This document shows, one piece after another, positions 16,352 to 23,795 of a DNA stretch of 40,798 nucleotides. Numbering within the stretch: the stretch's first letter is position 1; each line of letters opens with the position of its first letter. The notes beneath the pieces are model-generated. The model saw nothing but the letters and a program-made list of their open reading frames with translations. It searched no databases and was not told where the DNA came from. Origin of the DNA: Acidipropionibacterium jensenii DSM 20535 (lineage in GTDB: Bacteria > Actinomycetota > Actinomycetes > Propionibacteriales > Propionibacteriaceae); NCBI RefSeq assembly GCF_000425285.1, contig NZ_AUDD01000023.1, positions 1 through 40,798 of the forward strand, read 5' to 3'. The position numbers and the translations under genes are program-made.

Positions 16352-16379
16352 GCTGTCCCCTTTCCGGGGGGACAGCGTA
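16352..16379 (-). promoter_or_regulatory. uraA: 9-base palindrome before uraA
   Basis: GCTGTCCCC (16352-16360) and GGGGACAGC (16368-16376) form a perfect inverted repeat ending two bases before the ATG. On the minus strand a -10-like TACGCT runs 16379-16374. If that -10 is used, transcription would begin inside the palindrome near 16367, making it a DNA operator over the start point. If transcription begins farther upstream, the RNA hairpin would hide the Shine-Dalgarno sequence. Confidence 0.5.
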
Positions 16380-16459
16380 CCGAAGGTCCGTGACGGTGCC
16401 GTTACCCGTCCGCAGGCGGCCCCGGACGCTCTCCCTGGGGCCCCTCAGGCCTGTCCGCC

Positions 16460-18055
16460 TCAGATCCAGCTGCGCAGCCACATCCTCGCCAGCCAGGCCT
16501 GTCGGGTCATCAGCTGGTCGGTGAGGATCGGGTAGATGAAGGCGAAGTTGGCGGCCACCAGGGCCACCGCCGCCCCGACAATGGCGGCCCCGGTCCTGCG
16601 CCGCCGGGTGTTCTCCGCCGGGCCGAGGATCTGGCCGAGCCAGATCGCCAGGATCACCACGGTGAACGGGATGATGCAGATCGCGTAGAAGAAGAACAGC
16701 GGCCGGTCGGCGTATCGGAACCAGGGGATCCAGGTGGAGGCCATCGCCACCACCGGCAGGGTGAACCGCCAGTCCCGCCCGAAGATCCACCACACCACCC
16801 CGGCGGCCAGGGCGATCAGCGCCATCCACCACAGCAGCGGCGTGCCGACCGCCGAGATCACCCTCAGGCAGCTGTCGCCGACGGCCTGGCACCCCTGTGT
16901 TCCGGGGCTGATGTTGTTCTGGGCGTCGATCCCGATGGGTCGCTGGACGATGAGCCATCCCGAGGGGTTCGCCGAGTACACGTGGGTCTGGTTCATCATG
17001 TACGAGCCGGTGTGGAAGTCGTAGATCTGCCGGTGGTACTCCCACAGCGCGGCCAGCGGGCGTCCCACCAGGCGCTCCACCCGGGGGTCGGGGACCGGTC
17101 CGGTCCAGCCGGCTCCGAACTGCATCCGCGGATAGACCTGCAGCCAGCGCGCCCAGCTGGCCAGGTAGACCGCCCCGGCCAGCACCACCAGCTGGACGAA
17201 GGCCGGCAGCCCGTCGCGGATCAGCGACCACCAGGCCAGACGCCGTGCACCGGCCAGCCGGCGGGCCGACCAGTCCCAGCACAGCGAGATGATGCCCATC
17301 GAGGCGAGCACGAACATCGAGTTCCACTTGACGGCGATGGCGCAGCCGAACATCAGTCCGGCGGCGATCCGCCACGGCCGGAACCACAGCGCCGGGCCGT
17401 AGCCGCCGGCCAGGTTGGGCAGTCCGGCGGCACGCAGATGGTCGGCAAGTCGATGCCGGAACCAGTCCCGGTCGGCGGCCACCGCGGCCACCCCGGCGAC
17501 CAGGAAGAAGGCCTGGAAGATGTCGAGCAGCCCGATCCGGCTCATCACGAAGGACAGCCCGTCGAGGCTGAGCAGGATCCCGGCGATCGCCCCGACCAGG
17601 GTGGAGCGGGCCAGACGCCGGGCCAGTCGGATGGTCATCAGGATCATCAGGGAGCCGAAGATCACCGACATGAACCGCCACCCGAAGGAGTTCATCCCGA
17701 ACATCTGCTCGCCGGCGGCGATCAGCCACTTGCCGAGCGGGGGATGGACGACGAACTCGGCCTGGGCGTTCCAGATCGAGGTCTGGCCGGCGACGATGTC
17801 CGGATTGGCGGTCTTGGCGTCCGGCCAGGTCCCCTCGTAGCCCAGGTGGAGCATCGTCCAGGCGTCCTTGGGGTAGTAGGTCTCGTCGAAGACGAGGGTG
17901 CGGGGGAAGGACACGTTGTGCATCCGCAGCACCAGCGCCAGGGCGGTGATCACCGCGGTGACCACCCAGCTGGCGAAGCAGTCGCTCATCCGGCCGTCAT
18001 CGAGCCGGTCGAGGGTCGACGAGGGGCGGCGGATCCGTGCACTCACTCTCCCCAT
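16460..18055 (-). CDS. pmt: Protein O-mannosyltransferase (GT39)
   Basis: A 531-residue polytopic membrane enzyme moving mannose from polyprenyl-phosphate-mannose onto secreted proteins. The acidic motif in the first external loop, VFDETYYPKDAW, and VVHPPLGKWLIAAGE are hallmarks of the family, and about ten hydrophobic helices follow. It matches Rv1002c of M. tuberculosis in both type and position (divergent from rsmI). The ATG at 18055 gives MGRVSARIRR; an open frame continues upstream through a run of tandem repeats but is unlikely to be coding. Loss of this enzyme usually abolishes lipoprotein O-mannosylation, and lipoproteins are encoded nearby. Confidence 0.92.
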   Translation of the reverse strand: MGRVSARIRRPSSTLDRLDDGRMSDCFASWVVTAVITALALVLRMHNVSFPRTLVFDETYYPKDAWTMLHLGYEGTWPDAKTANPDIVAGQTSIWNAQAEFVVHPPLGKWLIAAGEQMFGMNSFGWRFMSVIFGSLMILMTIRLARRLARSTLVGAIAGILLSLDGLSFVMSRIGLLDIFQAFFLVAGVAAVAADRDWFRHRLADHLRAAGLPNLAGGYGPALWFRPWRIAAGLMFGCAIAVKWNSMFVLASMGIISLCWDWSARRLAGARRLAWWSLIRDGLPAFVQLVVLAGAVYLASWARWLQVYPRMQFGAGWTGPVPDPRVERLVGRPLAALWEYHRQIYDFHTGSYMMNQTHVYSANPSGWLIVQRPIGIDAQNNISPGTQGCQAVGDSCLRVISAVGTPLLWWMALIALAAGVVWWIFGRDWRFTLPVVAMASTWIPWFRYADRPLFFFYAICIIPFTVVILAIWLGQILGPAENTRRRRTGAAIVGAAVALVAANFAFIYPILTDQLMTRQAWLARMWLRSWI

Positions 18056-18078
18056 CGTAGAGCGGAGCGCTGTCAGTT

Positions 18079-18138
18079 GCGGAGACCAGCGCGGAGACCA
18101 GCGCGGAGACCAGCGCGGAGACCAGCGCGGAGACCAGC
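18079..18138. repeat. Five tandem copies of a 12-base unit
   Basis: GCGGAGACCAGC is repeated five times without a mismatch between the divergent pmt and rsmI genes. The copy number is likely variable between strains. The array lies within the 122-base shared promoter region, so length changes could alter expression of either gene. Confidence 0.95.
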
Positions 18139-18177
18139 GCACAGGGGGACCCGTGGCGCCCATGGGAGACTGGCCCC

Positions 18178-19104
18178 GTGAATGAGACAGGGTCGGCAGA
18201 AGGAATGGGCCGGGTGATCCTCGCGGGAACCCCGATCGGGGACCGGCGGACCGCCTCCCAGGCGTTGCTGGAGACTCTCGGCCAGGCCACACTGGTCGCC
18301 GCCGAGGACACCCGCCGCTACCACGACCTGCTGAGGCGTTTGGGGGTCACCAGCTCCGCCCGGGTGGTGAGCTTCTTTGAGGGCAATGAGGCCCATCGAC
18401 TCCCCGAGCTGCTCGAGGAGCTGCGATCGGGGCAGGACGTCGTGGTGGCCACCGATGCCGGCATGCCCTCGGTCTCCGATCCCGGCTACCGGCTGGTGAG
18501 GGCCGCGATCGACGAGGGGATCACCATCACCTCGGTGCCCGGGCCGACCGCCGTCACCACCGCTCTGGCCCTGTCGGGGCTGCCCACCGACCGGTTCTGC
18601 TTCGAGGGATTCCTGCCTCGCAAGGCCGGGGAGCGTCGCCGCGCGCTGGCCGGGCTGGCCGACGAGCCGCGCACCATCATCGTCTACGAGGCCCCGCACC
18701 GGCTGGCCGCGCTGCTGGCGGAGGCGTCTGCCCAGCTCGGGGCGGACCGGCCGGCGGCGGTGTGCCGGGAGCTCACCAAGACCTATGAGGAGGTCCGGCG
18801 CGGACCGCTGTCGGAGTTGGCCGAGTGGGCGGCGCAGGGGGTGCGCGGCGAGATCACCGTGGTGATCGGCGGCGCCACCGGCGGGCCGGTCAGCATGGAG
18901 CAGGCCACCGGGATGGTCGCCGAGCAGGTCGCCCGGGGGGAGCGGATGTCCACGGCGGTCGCCCAGGTGGCCGCCCGCACCGGGGTGAGCCGCCGGGAGC
19001 TGTACGAGGCCTCCCTGGACAGCCGAGACCGGGCCGATGGAGCACCCGACGGGGCCGATGACACCGCCGACTCCTGTGACACAGACGGGGAGGACAACCG
19101 GTGA
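18178..19104 (+). CDS. rsmI: 16S rRNA (cytidine-1402-2'-O)-methyltransferase
   Basis: A 308-residue SAM-dependent enzyme that methylates the ribose of C1402 in the decoding centre. Family motifs are present: AGTPIGD, AAEDTRRY, SFFEGNE, TDAGMPSVSDPG, VPGPTAVTTALALSGLP and YEAPHRL. The GTG at 18178 is preceded by GAGACT and six bases, consistent with a leaderless start; ATG 18205 (MGRVILAG) is an alternative but has GAAGGA directly abutting it. The C-terminal ~30 residues are acidic and repetitive. The GTGA overlap with tatD shows translational coupling. Confidence 0.93.
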   Translation: MNETGSAEGMGRVILAGTPIGDRRTASQALLETLGQATLVAAEDTRRYHDLLRRLGVTSSARVVSFFEGNEAHRLPELLEELRSGQDVVVATDAGMPSVSDPGYRLVRAAIDEGITITSVPGPTAVTTALALSGLPTDRFCFEGFLPRKAGERRRALAGLADEPRTIIVYEAPHRLAALLAEASAQLGADRPAAVCRELTKTYEEVRRGPLSELAEWAAQGVRGEITVVIGGATGGPVSMEQATGMVAEQVARGERMSTAVAQVAARTGVSRRELYEASLDSRDRADGAPDGADDTADSCDTDGEDNR

Positions 19105-19991
19105 GGCGCTCTCAGGTCGCCGACCAGCTCGCCGCGATCGGCCTGCCGGCCCTGCCCGATCCACTGGCGGCCCCGATCGCCGACTCCCACACCCATCTGG
19201 ACACCGTCTGCGAGATGGTCGGGGTGGATCCGGAGCTGTCGTTGGCCGCGGCCGCCGCGACCGGCGTCACCCGTCTGGTGGAGGTCGGCTGCGATGTCGC
19301 CGGGTCCCGGTTCGCCGAGCACCTCGCCTCCCGTTACCGGCAGGTGGTCGCCGCGGTGGCGATCCATCCCGACGAGGCCGCCGAGCTGGCCGCCCGCTCG
19401 CCCGAGGCCCTGACCGATGCGATCGAGGAGATCGACCGGCTGGCCGGGTCGGGGTCCCACGTCAGGGCGGTCGGGGAGACCGGCATCGATCACCACAACA
19501 CTCCCGAGGGTCCCGGCTGGGCGGTCCAGCGCGACTCCTTCGCCGCCCACATCGCCCTGGCGAAGAAGCACGGGCTCACCCTGGCGGTCCACGACAGGCA
19601 GGGTCACCGCGACATCCTGGACGTTCTCGACGCCGAGGGATGGCCCGACCGGGTCATCATGCACTGCTTCTCCGCCGGCGCCGATCATGCCCGACGCTGC
19701 CTGGAGCACGGCGCCTGGCTGTCCTTCTCCGGCACCGTGACCTTCAAGTCGGCCCGCCCCCAGCGCGAGGCCCTGGCGATCACCCCGCACGACCGGATCC
19801 TGGTCGAGACCGATGCCCCCTTCCTCACCGCCGAGCCGCTGAGGGGACGCCGCAACGGCCCCTACCTGGTCGCCCACACGGCCCGATTCATCGGGGACCG
19901 GCTGGGTCTCGACGAACTCGACTGCTGCCGGATGCTGGACCGCAACACCTCGGCCGCATACGGCGGGGAGTGGGGGGCCGACCATGACTGA
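19101..19991 (+). CDS. tatD: TatD-family metal-dependent DNase
   Basis: A 296-residue TIM-barrel metal hydrolase. Metal-binding residues are visible in DSHTHLD (residues ~28-34), the Glu of GETGID, the His of VHDRQGH, the His of IMHCFSAG and the Asp of VETDAPFL. TatD enzymes act as 3'-5' exonucleases or DNA-repair nucleases, and a cytoplasmic location is expected. The usual GLDY(Y/H) is GIDHH here. The gene overlaps rsmI by four bases and rsmA by eight, so the three form one unit. Rv1008 holds the equivalent position in M. tuberculosis. Confidence 0.92.
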   Translation: MRRSQVADQLAAIGLPALPDPLAAPIADSHTHLDTVCEMVGVDPELSLAAAAATGVTRLVEVGCDVAGSRFAEHLASRYRQVVAAVAIHPDEAAELAARSPEALTDAIEEIDRLAGSGSHVRAVGETGIDHHNTPEGPGWAVQRDSFAAHIALAKKHGLTLAVHDRQGHRDILDVLDAEGWPDRVIMHCFSAGADHARRCLEHGAWLSFSGTVTFKSARPQREALAITPHDRILVETDAPFLTAEPLRGRRNGPYLVAHTARFIGDRLGLDELDCCRMLDRNTSAAYGGEWGADHD

Positions 19992-20859
19992 GCAGACCAG
20001 CGGGGGCGGGCTGCTGGGCCCGCGGCAGATCCGTGAGCTGGCGGACCGCATCGGACTGCGTCCCACCAAGTCCCGCGGCCAGAACTTCGTCCATGACGCC
20101 AACACGGTGAGGCGGATCGTCTCCCTGGCGCAGACCGGCCCGACCGATCGGGTGATCGAGGTCGGACCGGGGCTGGGATCCCTCACCCTGGGGCTGCTGG
20201 AGACCGGCGCCCAGGTGGTCGCCATCGAGATCGACCCGCTGCTGGCCGCCCAGCTGCCTCTCACCGTGGCCGAACGGATGCCCCGGGCGGCCGATCGGCT
20301 CGAACTCGTCGAGTCCGACGCCCTCAAGGTCTCGACCCTGCCCGGGGAGCCGGCAACCGAGCTGGTGGCCAACCTTCCCTACAACGTCGCGGTGCCGGTC
20401 CTGCTGCACCTGCTGGCGATCGCTCCCGGCTGGCGGACCGGTCTGGTGATGGTGCAGCTGGAGGTCGCCGACCGGCTGGTGGCGGCCCCGGGGTCGCGGA
20501 CCTACGGCGTTCCCAGCGCGAAACTGGCCTGGTACGGCCGGGCCGAGCGGGTGGGCACCGTCCCGCCCCGGGTGTTCTGGCCGGTCCCCAATGTGGACTC
20601 GGGCCTGGTGCGCATCACCCGGGTCGACCCGCCGGCCTGCTCGGCGACCCGCGAACAGGTCTTCACGGTGATCGACGCCGCCTTCGCCAATCGCCGCAAG
20701 ATGCTGCGCTCGGCGCTGTCCTCGCTGTGCGGCCGGTCGGCAGCCGCCGCCGAGCTGCTGACGGCGGCCGAGGTCGACCCGACGGCGCGGGGGGAGTCCC
20801 TCGGGATCCAGGAGTTCGCCCGGATCGCCGAGCAACTGGTGGCCGCCGGGAGGCTCTGA
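19984..20859 (+). CDS. rsmA: 16S rRNA (adenine-1518/1519-N6) dimethyltransferase
   Basis: A 291-residue KsgA-type enzyme that dimethylates two adjacent adenines in the 3' hairpin of 16S rRNA during small-subunit assembly. The SAM site [12 protein letters not shown], the acidic [11 protein letters not shown] and the catalytic motif IV NLPYNV are intact, as is the C-terminal [13 protein letters not shown]. The ATG lies inside the end of tatD (eight-base overlap). In many Actinobacteria rpfB stands between tatD and this gene; it is absent here. Confidence 0.95.
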   Translation: MTEQTSGGGLLGPRQIRELADRIGLRPTKSRGQNFVHDANTVRRIVSLAQTGPTDRVIEVGPGLGSLTLGLLETGAQVVAIEIDPLLAAQLPLTVAERMPRAADRLELVESDALKVSTLPGEPATELVANLPYNVAVPVLLHLLAIAPGWRTGLVMVQLEVADRLVAAPGSRTYGVPSAKLAWYGRAERVGTVPPRVFWPVPNVDSGLVRITRVDPPACSATREQVFTVIDAAFANRRKMLRSALSSLCGRSAAAAELLTAAEVDPTARGESLGIQEFARIAEQLVAAGRL

Positions 20860-20907
20860 GCGGCAGACATCCCATGGTCAGCCCTACGGTGTGAGTCGTT
20901 GAGTGGA

Positions 20908-20920
20908 TAGGTTGGCCCCA
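20908..20920 (+). promoter_or_regulatory. ispE: Candidate -10 element, leaderless ispE start
   Basis: TAGGTT (20908-20913) is followed by GGCCCC and the ATG at 20920, giving a start point on the A of the start codon. There is no Shine-Dalgarno sequence. This suggests that ispE can be transcribed apart from the rsmI-tatD-rsmA unit. No clear -35 was seen. Confidence 0.4.
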
Positions 20921-21870
20921 TGGCCAGCAACGCACGTGTCACCCCCGGGGCCCCACCAGTGATGGTGCGGGTCGCCGCGAAGGTGAACCTCGCGCTGGGA
21001 GTGGGCCCCCTCGGCGAGGACGGCTACCACCCGCTGACCACCGTCTTCGAGGCGGTCGGCATCTACGACCAGATCAGTGTCTCGGCACGCTCCGACGACG
21101 AGATCCATGTCAGCGTCGAGGGGCCGCAGGCCGATCTGGTGCCCGCCGACGAGACGAATCTGGCCCACCGGGCCGCACGGCTGATGCGCGAACGCTGGGC
21201 CGGATCGGATCTGGGCGCCGACATCCAGATCCTCAAGTCGATCCCGGTGGCCGGTGGGATGGCCGGCGGTTCGGCGGACGCGGCCGGCACCCTGCTGGCC
21301 TGCTCGGTGCTGTGGGATCTGGACACCGGCCCCGACGATCTGCTGCAGCTCGGTGCCGATCTCGGCTCCGACGTCCCCTTCGCGCTGACGGGCGGGGTGG
21401 CGCTGGGCCGTGGTCGCGGCGACCACCTGGTCCCGGTGATCTCGCGGGGCACCCACCACTGGGTGTTCGCCACAGCTGCCGAGGGGCTGTCCACCCCTCA
21501 GGTCTACCGGCACTTCGACGAGCTCGGCGGGGCCGGCGGGGAACTCATGCCGACCGCACTCATCGCGGCACTGACCAGCGGCGACATCGATGCGGTGGCG
21601 CACCGGCTGGGCAATGACCTGCAGGACGCCGCGCTGGATCTGCGGCCCGAACTGGCCGAGGTGCTGCGGGCCGGCGAGGAGGCCGGTGCGCTCGCCGGGC
21701 TGGTCTCCGGGTCGGGCCCGACGGTGGCCTTCCTGGTCCCCGACGAGGCGACCGGGCGGACCATTGCCACCGGCCTGGCGGAGTTGGACCAGGTCGAGAC
21801 GACCCGGGTGGCGCGCGGGCCGGTGCCCGGGGCGCAGCTCCTGCCGGGAACCCTCCAGGCGAGGATGTGA
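20920..21870 (+). CDS. ispE: 4-diphosphocytidyl-2-C-methyl-D-erythritol kinase
   Basis: A 316-residue GHMP kinase that phosphorylates CDP-methylerythritol in the MEP pathway to isoprenoid precursors. The N-terminal AAKVNLALGVG, the ATP-binding PVAGGMAGGSADAAG and the C-terminal GSGPTVAFL are all recognisable. Undecaprenyl phosphate, needed for cell wall and for O-mannosylation, depends on this route. Sixty bases separate it from rsmA. It is followed three bases after its stop by a MarR gene, whereas M. tuberculosis has other genes at this point. Confidence 0.94.
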   Translation: MASNARVTPGAPPVMVRVAAKVNLALGVGPLGEDGYHPLTTVFEAVGIYDQISVSARSDDEIHVSVEGPQADLVPADETNLAHRAARLMRERWAGSDLGADIQILKSIPVAGGMAGGSADAAGTLLACSVLWDLDTGPDDLLQLGADLGSDVPFALTGGVALGRGRGDHLVPVISRGTHHWVFATAAEGLSTPQVYRHFDELGGAGGELMPTALIAALTSGDIDAVAHRLGNDLQDAALDLRPELAEVLRAGEEAGALAGLVSGSGPTVAFLVPDEATGRTIATGLAELDQVETTRVARGPVPGAQLLPGTLQARM

Positions 21871-21873
21871 GCC

Positions 21874-22467
21874 GTGGCAGACTCCGTCGACCGGATCATC
21901 GCCGCGTGGACCCGGGAGCGTCCCGACCTTCCGGTGGACCGGATGGAGGTGTGGTCCCGGGTCACCCGGCTGTCCCGGCTGCTGGACCGGGAGCGGTCCC
22001 GCGCCTTCGCCCAGCACGGTCTGGAGGTCTGGGAGTTCGACGTGCTGGCGGCGCTGCGCCGGGCCGGCAGCCCCTACCAGCTGAGCCCGGGCCAGCTGCT
22101 CGTCGAGCTGGAGGTCTCCTCGGGGGCGATGACGAACCGGATCACCCGACTGTCCCAGCGCGGACTGGTGGTGCGACGTCCCCACCCGGTGGACGGTCGC
22201 AGCGCCCTGGTGGAGCTGACGGACCAGGGCAGGGAGCTGGCCGACGGGGCTCTCGCGGCGCTGCTGGACTCCGAGGGAGGTCTGCTCCAGGAGATCGATC
22301 CGCGAGATGTCGAGCGGCTGGGCGCCGGGTTGCGGGCGGTGCTGGGCGACCAGGAGATCAGGTCGAGGGGGTCTGGTCCTCGGACCCCTGCTCGGCGCGC
22401 TGCGCGCGGGCCCGCCGGGTCGACCGGGTCAACTGGGGGGACGCCGACAACCGACCCAGCCCGTTGA
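21874..22467 (+). CDS. MarR-family transcriptional regulator
   Basis: A 197-residue winged-helix regulator. The core (residues ~35-150) shows the MarR pattern, including LSPGQLLVELEVSSGAMTNRITRL (recognition helix) and VVRRPHPVDGRSALVELTDQG (wing). The GTG at 21874 is three bases after the ispE stop, so they are probably co-transcribed. The C-terminal ~35 residues are a disordered Arg/Gly/Thr tail whose DNA overlaps the convergent TetR gene by 110 bases. Ligand and targets are unknown. Confidence 0.88.
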   Translation: MADSVDRIIAAWTRERPDLPVDRMEVWSRVTRLSRLLDRERSRAFAQHGLEVWEFDVLAALRRAGSPYQLSPGQLLVELEVSSGAMTNRITRLSQRGLVVRRPHPVDGRSALVELTDQGRELADGALAALLDSEGGLLQEIDPRDVERLGAGLRAVLGDQEIRSRGSGPRTPARRAARGPAGSTGSTGGTPTTDPAR

Positions 22468-23116
22468 AGGCCAGATCGACCAGGTGGGCGGCCATCTGCT
22501 CCTTGGCCGGCTGCCGGTTGTCGAGCCAGGCCTGACCGGCCATTCCGACCATCCCGGTGAGGGCCTGGGCGTAGATCCCGGCGTTCGCCAGGTCGTAGCC
22601 GTGCCCGGCGAAGGTGTCGCCGAGCAGCCCCTCGGCCCAGGACGCGACGTCGGACAGGATCGAGGCGTAGGAGCCCGTCGAGGTGCCCACCGAGGAGTTC
22701 CGCGAGATGATCCGGAACCCGTCGGGGTGGTCGTCGATGTAGTCCAGCAGGGCCAGCACCCCGGACTCCAGGATGGTGCGCGGGCTCTGCCGCGGGCGGG
22801 TCAGCGCCGCCAGCAGACTGGTCTGGAGGAGCTGGACCTCGCGGTCGACGACCACCGCGTAGAGGCCGTCCTTGGACCCGAAGTGCTCGTAGATCACCGG
22901 CTTGGAGACCCCGGCGGTGGAGGCGATCTCCTCGACGGAGGTGCCGTCGACGCCATTGGCCGAGAAGAGTCCGCGAGCCACCCCGATGAGCTGGTCGCGA
23001 CGCTGCGCGCTGGTCATCCGCACTCTCGTCCGGCGCTGCTCGTGCGGTGCGTGGGAGGTGCCGGAGGATGACGCGGAGGCGGGGGGTGAGCCCTTTCCGG
23101 AGGACGCGGTGGCCAT
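22358..23116 (-). CDS. TetR-family regulator next to glmU
   Basis: A 252-residue regulator with a helix-turn-helix at about residues 37-82 (EEIASTAGVSKPVIYEHFGSKDGLYAVVVDRE). A Ser/Ala/Pro-rich leader of ~30 residues precedes it. It corresponds by type and position to Rv1019, the TetR gene beside glmU and mfd in M. tuberculosis. The ATG at 23116 has the -10-like TATCTT (23128-23123 on this strand) six bases upstream, so it is probably leaderless. The last ~36 codons overlap the 3' end of the MarR gene on the other strand. Targets unknown. Confidence 0.88.
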   Translation of the reverse strand: MATASSGKGSPPASASSSGTSHAPHEQRRTRVRMTSAQRRDQLIGVARGLFSANGVDGTSVEEIASTAGVSKPVIYEHFGSKDGLYAVVVDREVQLLQTSLLAALTRPRQSPRTILESGVLALLDYIDDHPDGFRIISRNSSVGTSTGSYASILSDVASWAEGLLGDTFAGHGYDLANAGIYAQALTGMVGMAGQAWLDNRQPAKEQMAAHLVDLAFNGLGRLSASPQLTRSTRRARAQRAEQGSEDQTPST

Positions 23117-23221
23117 GCCCTGAAGATACCCGGGTGCGCCCCCGCCGGTCCTTGCCGGCCGGTCCTGCACGCGGGCACCCGCCCGATTGCCGTATCGTGG
23201 GGCGAGCTCGTGCTCGAGCGT

Positions 23222-23300
23222 TCCCCGGTTGGTCTGCCGGCAGGGCCCGCCTGACTTTGAATCAGGACTAGCGACACAGGTTCGACTCCTGTCCGGGGAG
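23222..23300 (+). tRNA. tRNA-Gln (anticodon UUG), slightly irregular
   Basis: The acceptor stem TCCCCGG/CCGGGGA (7 pairs), anticodon stem CCTGA/TCAGG with loop CTTTGAA (anticodon TTG at 23257-23259), and T arm ACAGG-TTCGACT-CCTGT are all perfect. The D arm pairs GGTC with GGCC but has a C/G-rich loop without the usual A14, two bases follow it, and the variable region is nine bases. CCA is not encoded. The anticodon makes it a glutamine tRNA for CAA; the odd D arm and variable region lower confidence that it is a normal functional tRNA. Confidence 0.7.
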
Positions 23301-23303
23301 CTG

Positions 23304-23546
23304 CAGGGTCCCTCCCTTGCCCTCCACCGCCCAGCAAATGCGGTCTCCGCCGACGGACAGCGGGTCACCCGGCGGCTGGCTCTCGCCGATCACTACGGGG
23401 TGACCCCGTGGGCCGTCGACAAGTGGTCGCGGGCGGCCCGCGATCTCGGGCTGATCACCAAGGACAGGCAGGGCTCGCCGCGCAGGGCGAGGTCCCGCAG
23501 GAAGGCTCCTCCCGTCGACGGCGCGCCGTCGGGCTCAGACTCGTAG
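23304..23546 (+). pseudogene. Helix-turn-helix protein remnant after the tRNA
   Basis: The open frame after the tRNA holds ALADHYGVTPWAVDKWSRAARDLGLIT, which reads as a clear helix-turn-helix of the kind in small actinobacterial proteins with the pattern A.aLG.s..t..KWv.rAR..GLL. A basic tail and a TAG at 23544-23546 follow. No ATG, GTG or TTG in frame precedes the domain downstream of the tRNA, so the 5' part seems missing. It may be a leftover of an element once integrated at this tRNA. I do not recognise the parent protein. Confidence 0.4.
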
Positions 23547-23679
23547 GGGCTGCGCCGGGTCACCTGCGCACCGCATAGAATCGGCACGAAGCACCGCGAC
23601 CCGGCGTGTTCTGACCGGGGTCGACGCAACGGAATCGATTCGTGTCCGGGCGGCGTGGTCCCGTGTCGATCGGCTGGGT

Positions 23680-23685
23680 TAGGCT
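23680..23685 (+). promoter_or_regulatory. glmU: Candidate -10 of glmU
   Basis: TAGGCT, in the context GGTTAGGCT that is also found before eno (32944-32949), lies 110 bases before the glmU start. No obvious -35 pairs with it. Between 23547 and 23795 I see no other gene or clear RNA structure. Confidence 0.35.
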
Positions 23686-23795
23686 CGGCTGGCGCCCTCG
23701 GCACGGCTGAGAGACACTTGGCAGGACGTCCGGGGTGCAGTTGGCAGCGACCCAGGTGGCACGGACGAGCCACCGCACAGCGAGGGGTGAGTACC

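Noticed and set aside
16340-16380. PyrR attenuator or binding loop before uraA
   Set aside because: The palindrome lacks the conserved PyrR loop sequence, and there is no antiterminator/terminator alternation.
23222-23306. tRNA-like gene considered as selC (tRNA-Sec)
   Set aside because: The loop CTTTGAA gives anticodon TTG, not TCA; the acceptor stem is seven pairs and there is no long variable arm.
23690-23730. CTGAGA in GGCACGGCTGAGAGACACTT before glmU, resembling the TPP riboswitch core
   Set aside because: The second conserved TPP block (CTGAT…GGATAATGCC) and the flanking stems are absent, and the downstream gene is not for thiamine.
23291-23735. GTCCGGGG shared by the tRNA 3' end (23291-23298) and 23728-23735 as possible att sites
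   Set aside because: Eight GC-rich bases is within chance in this genome, and no integrase lies between them.
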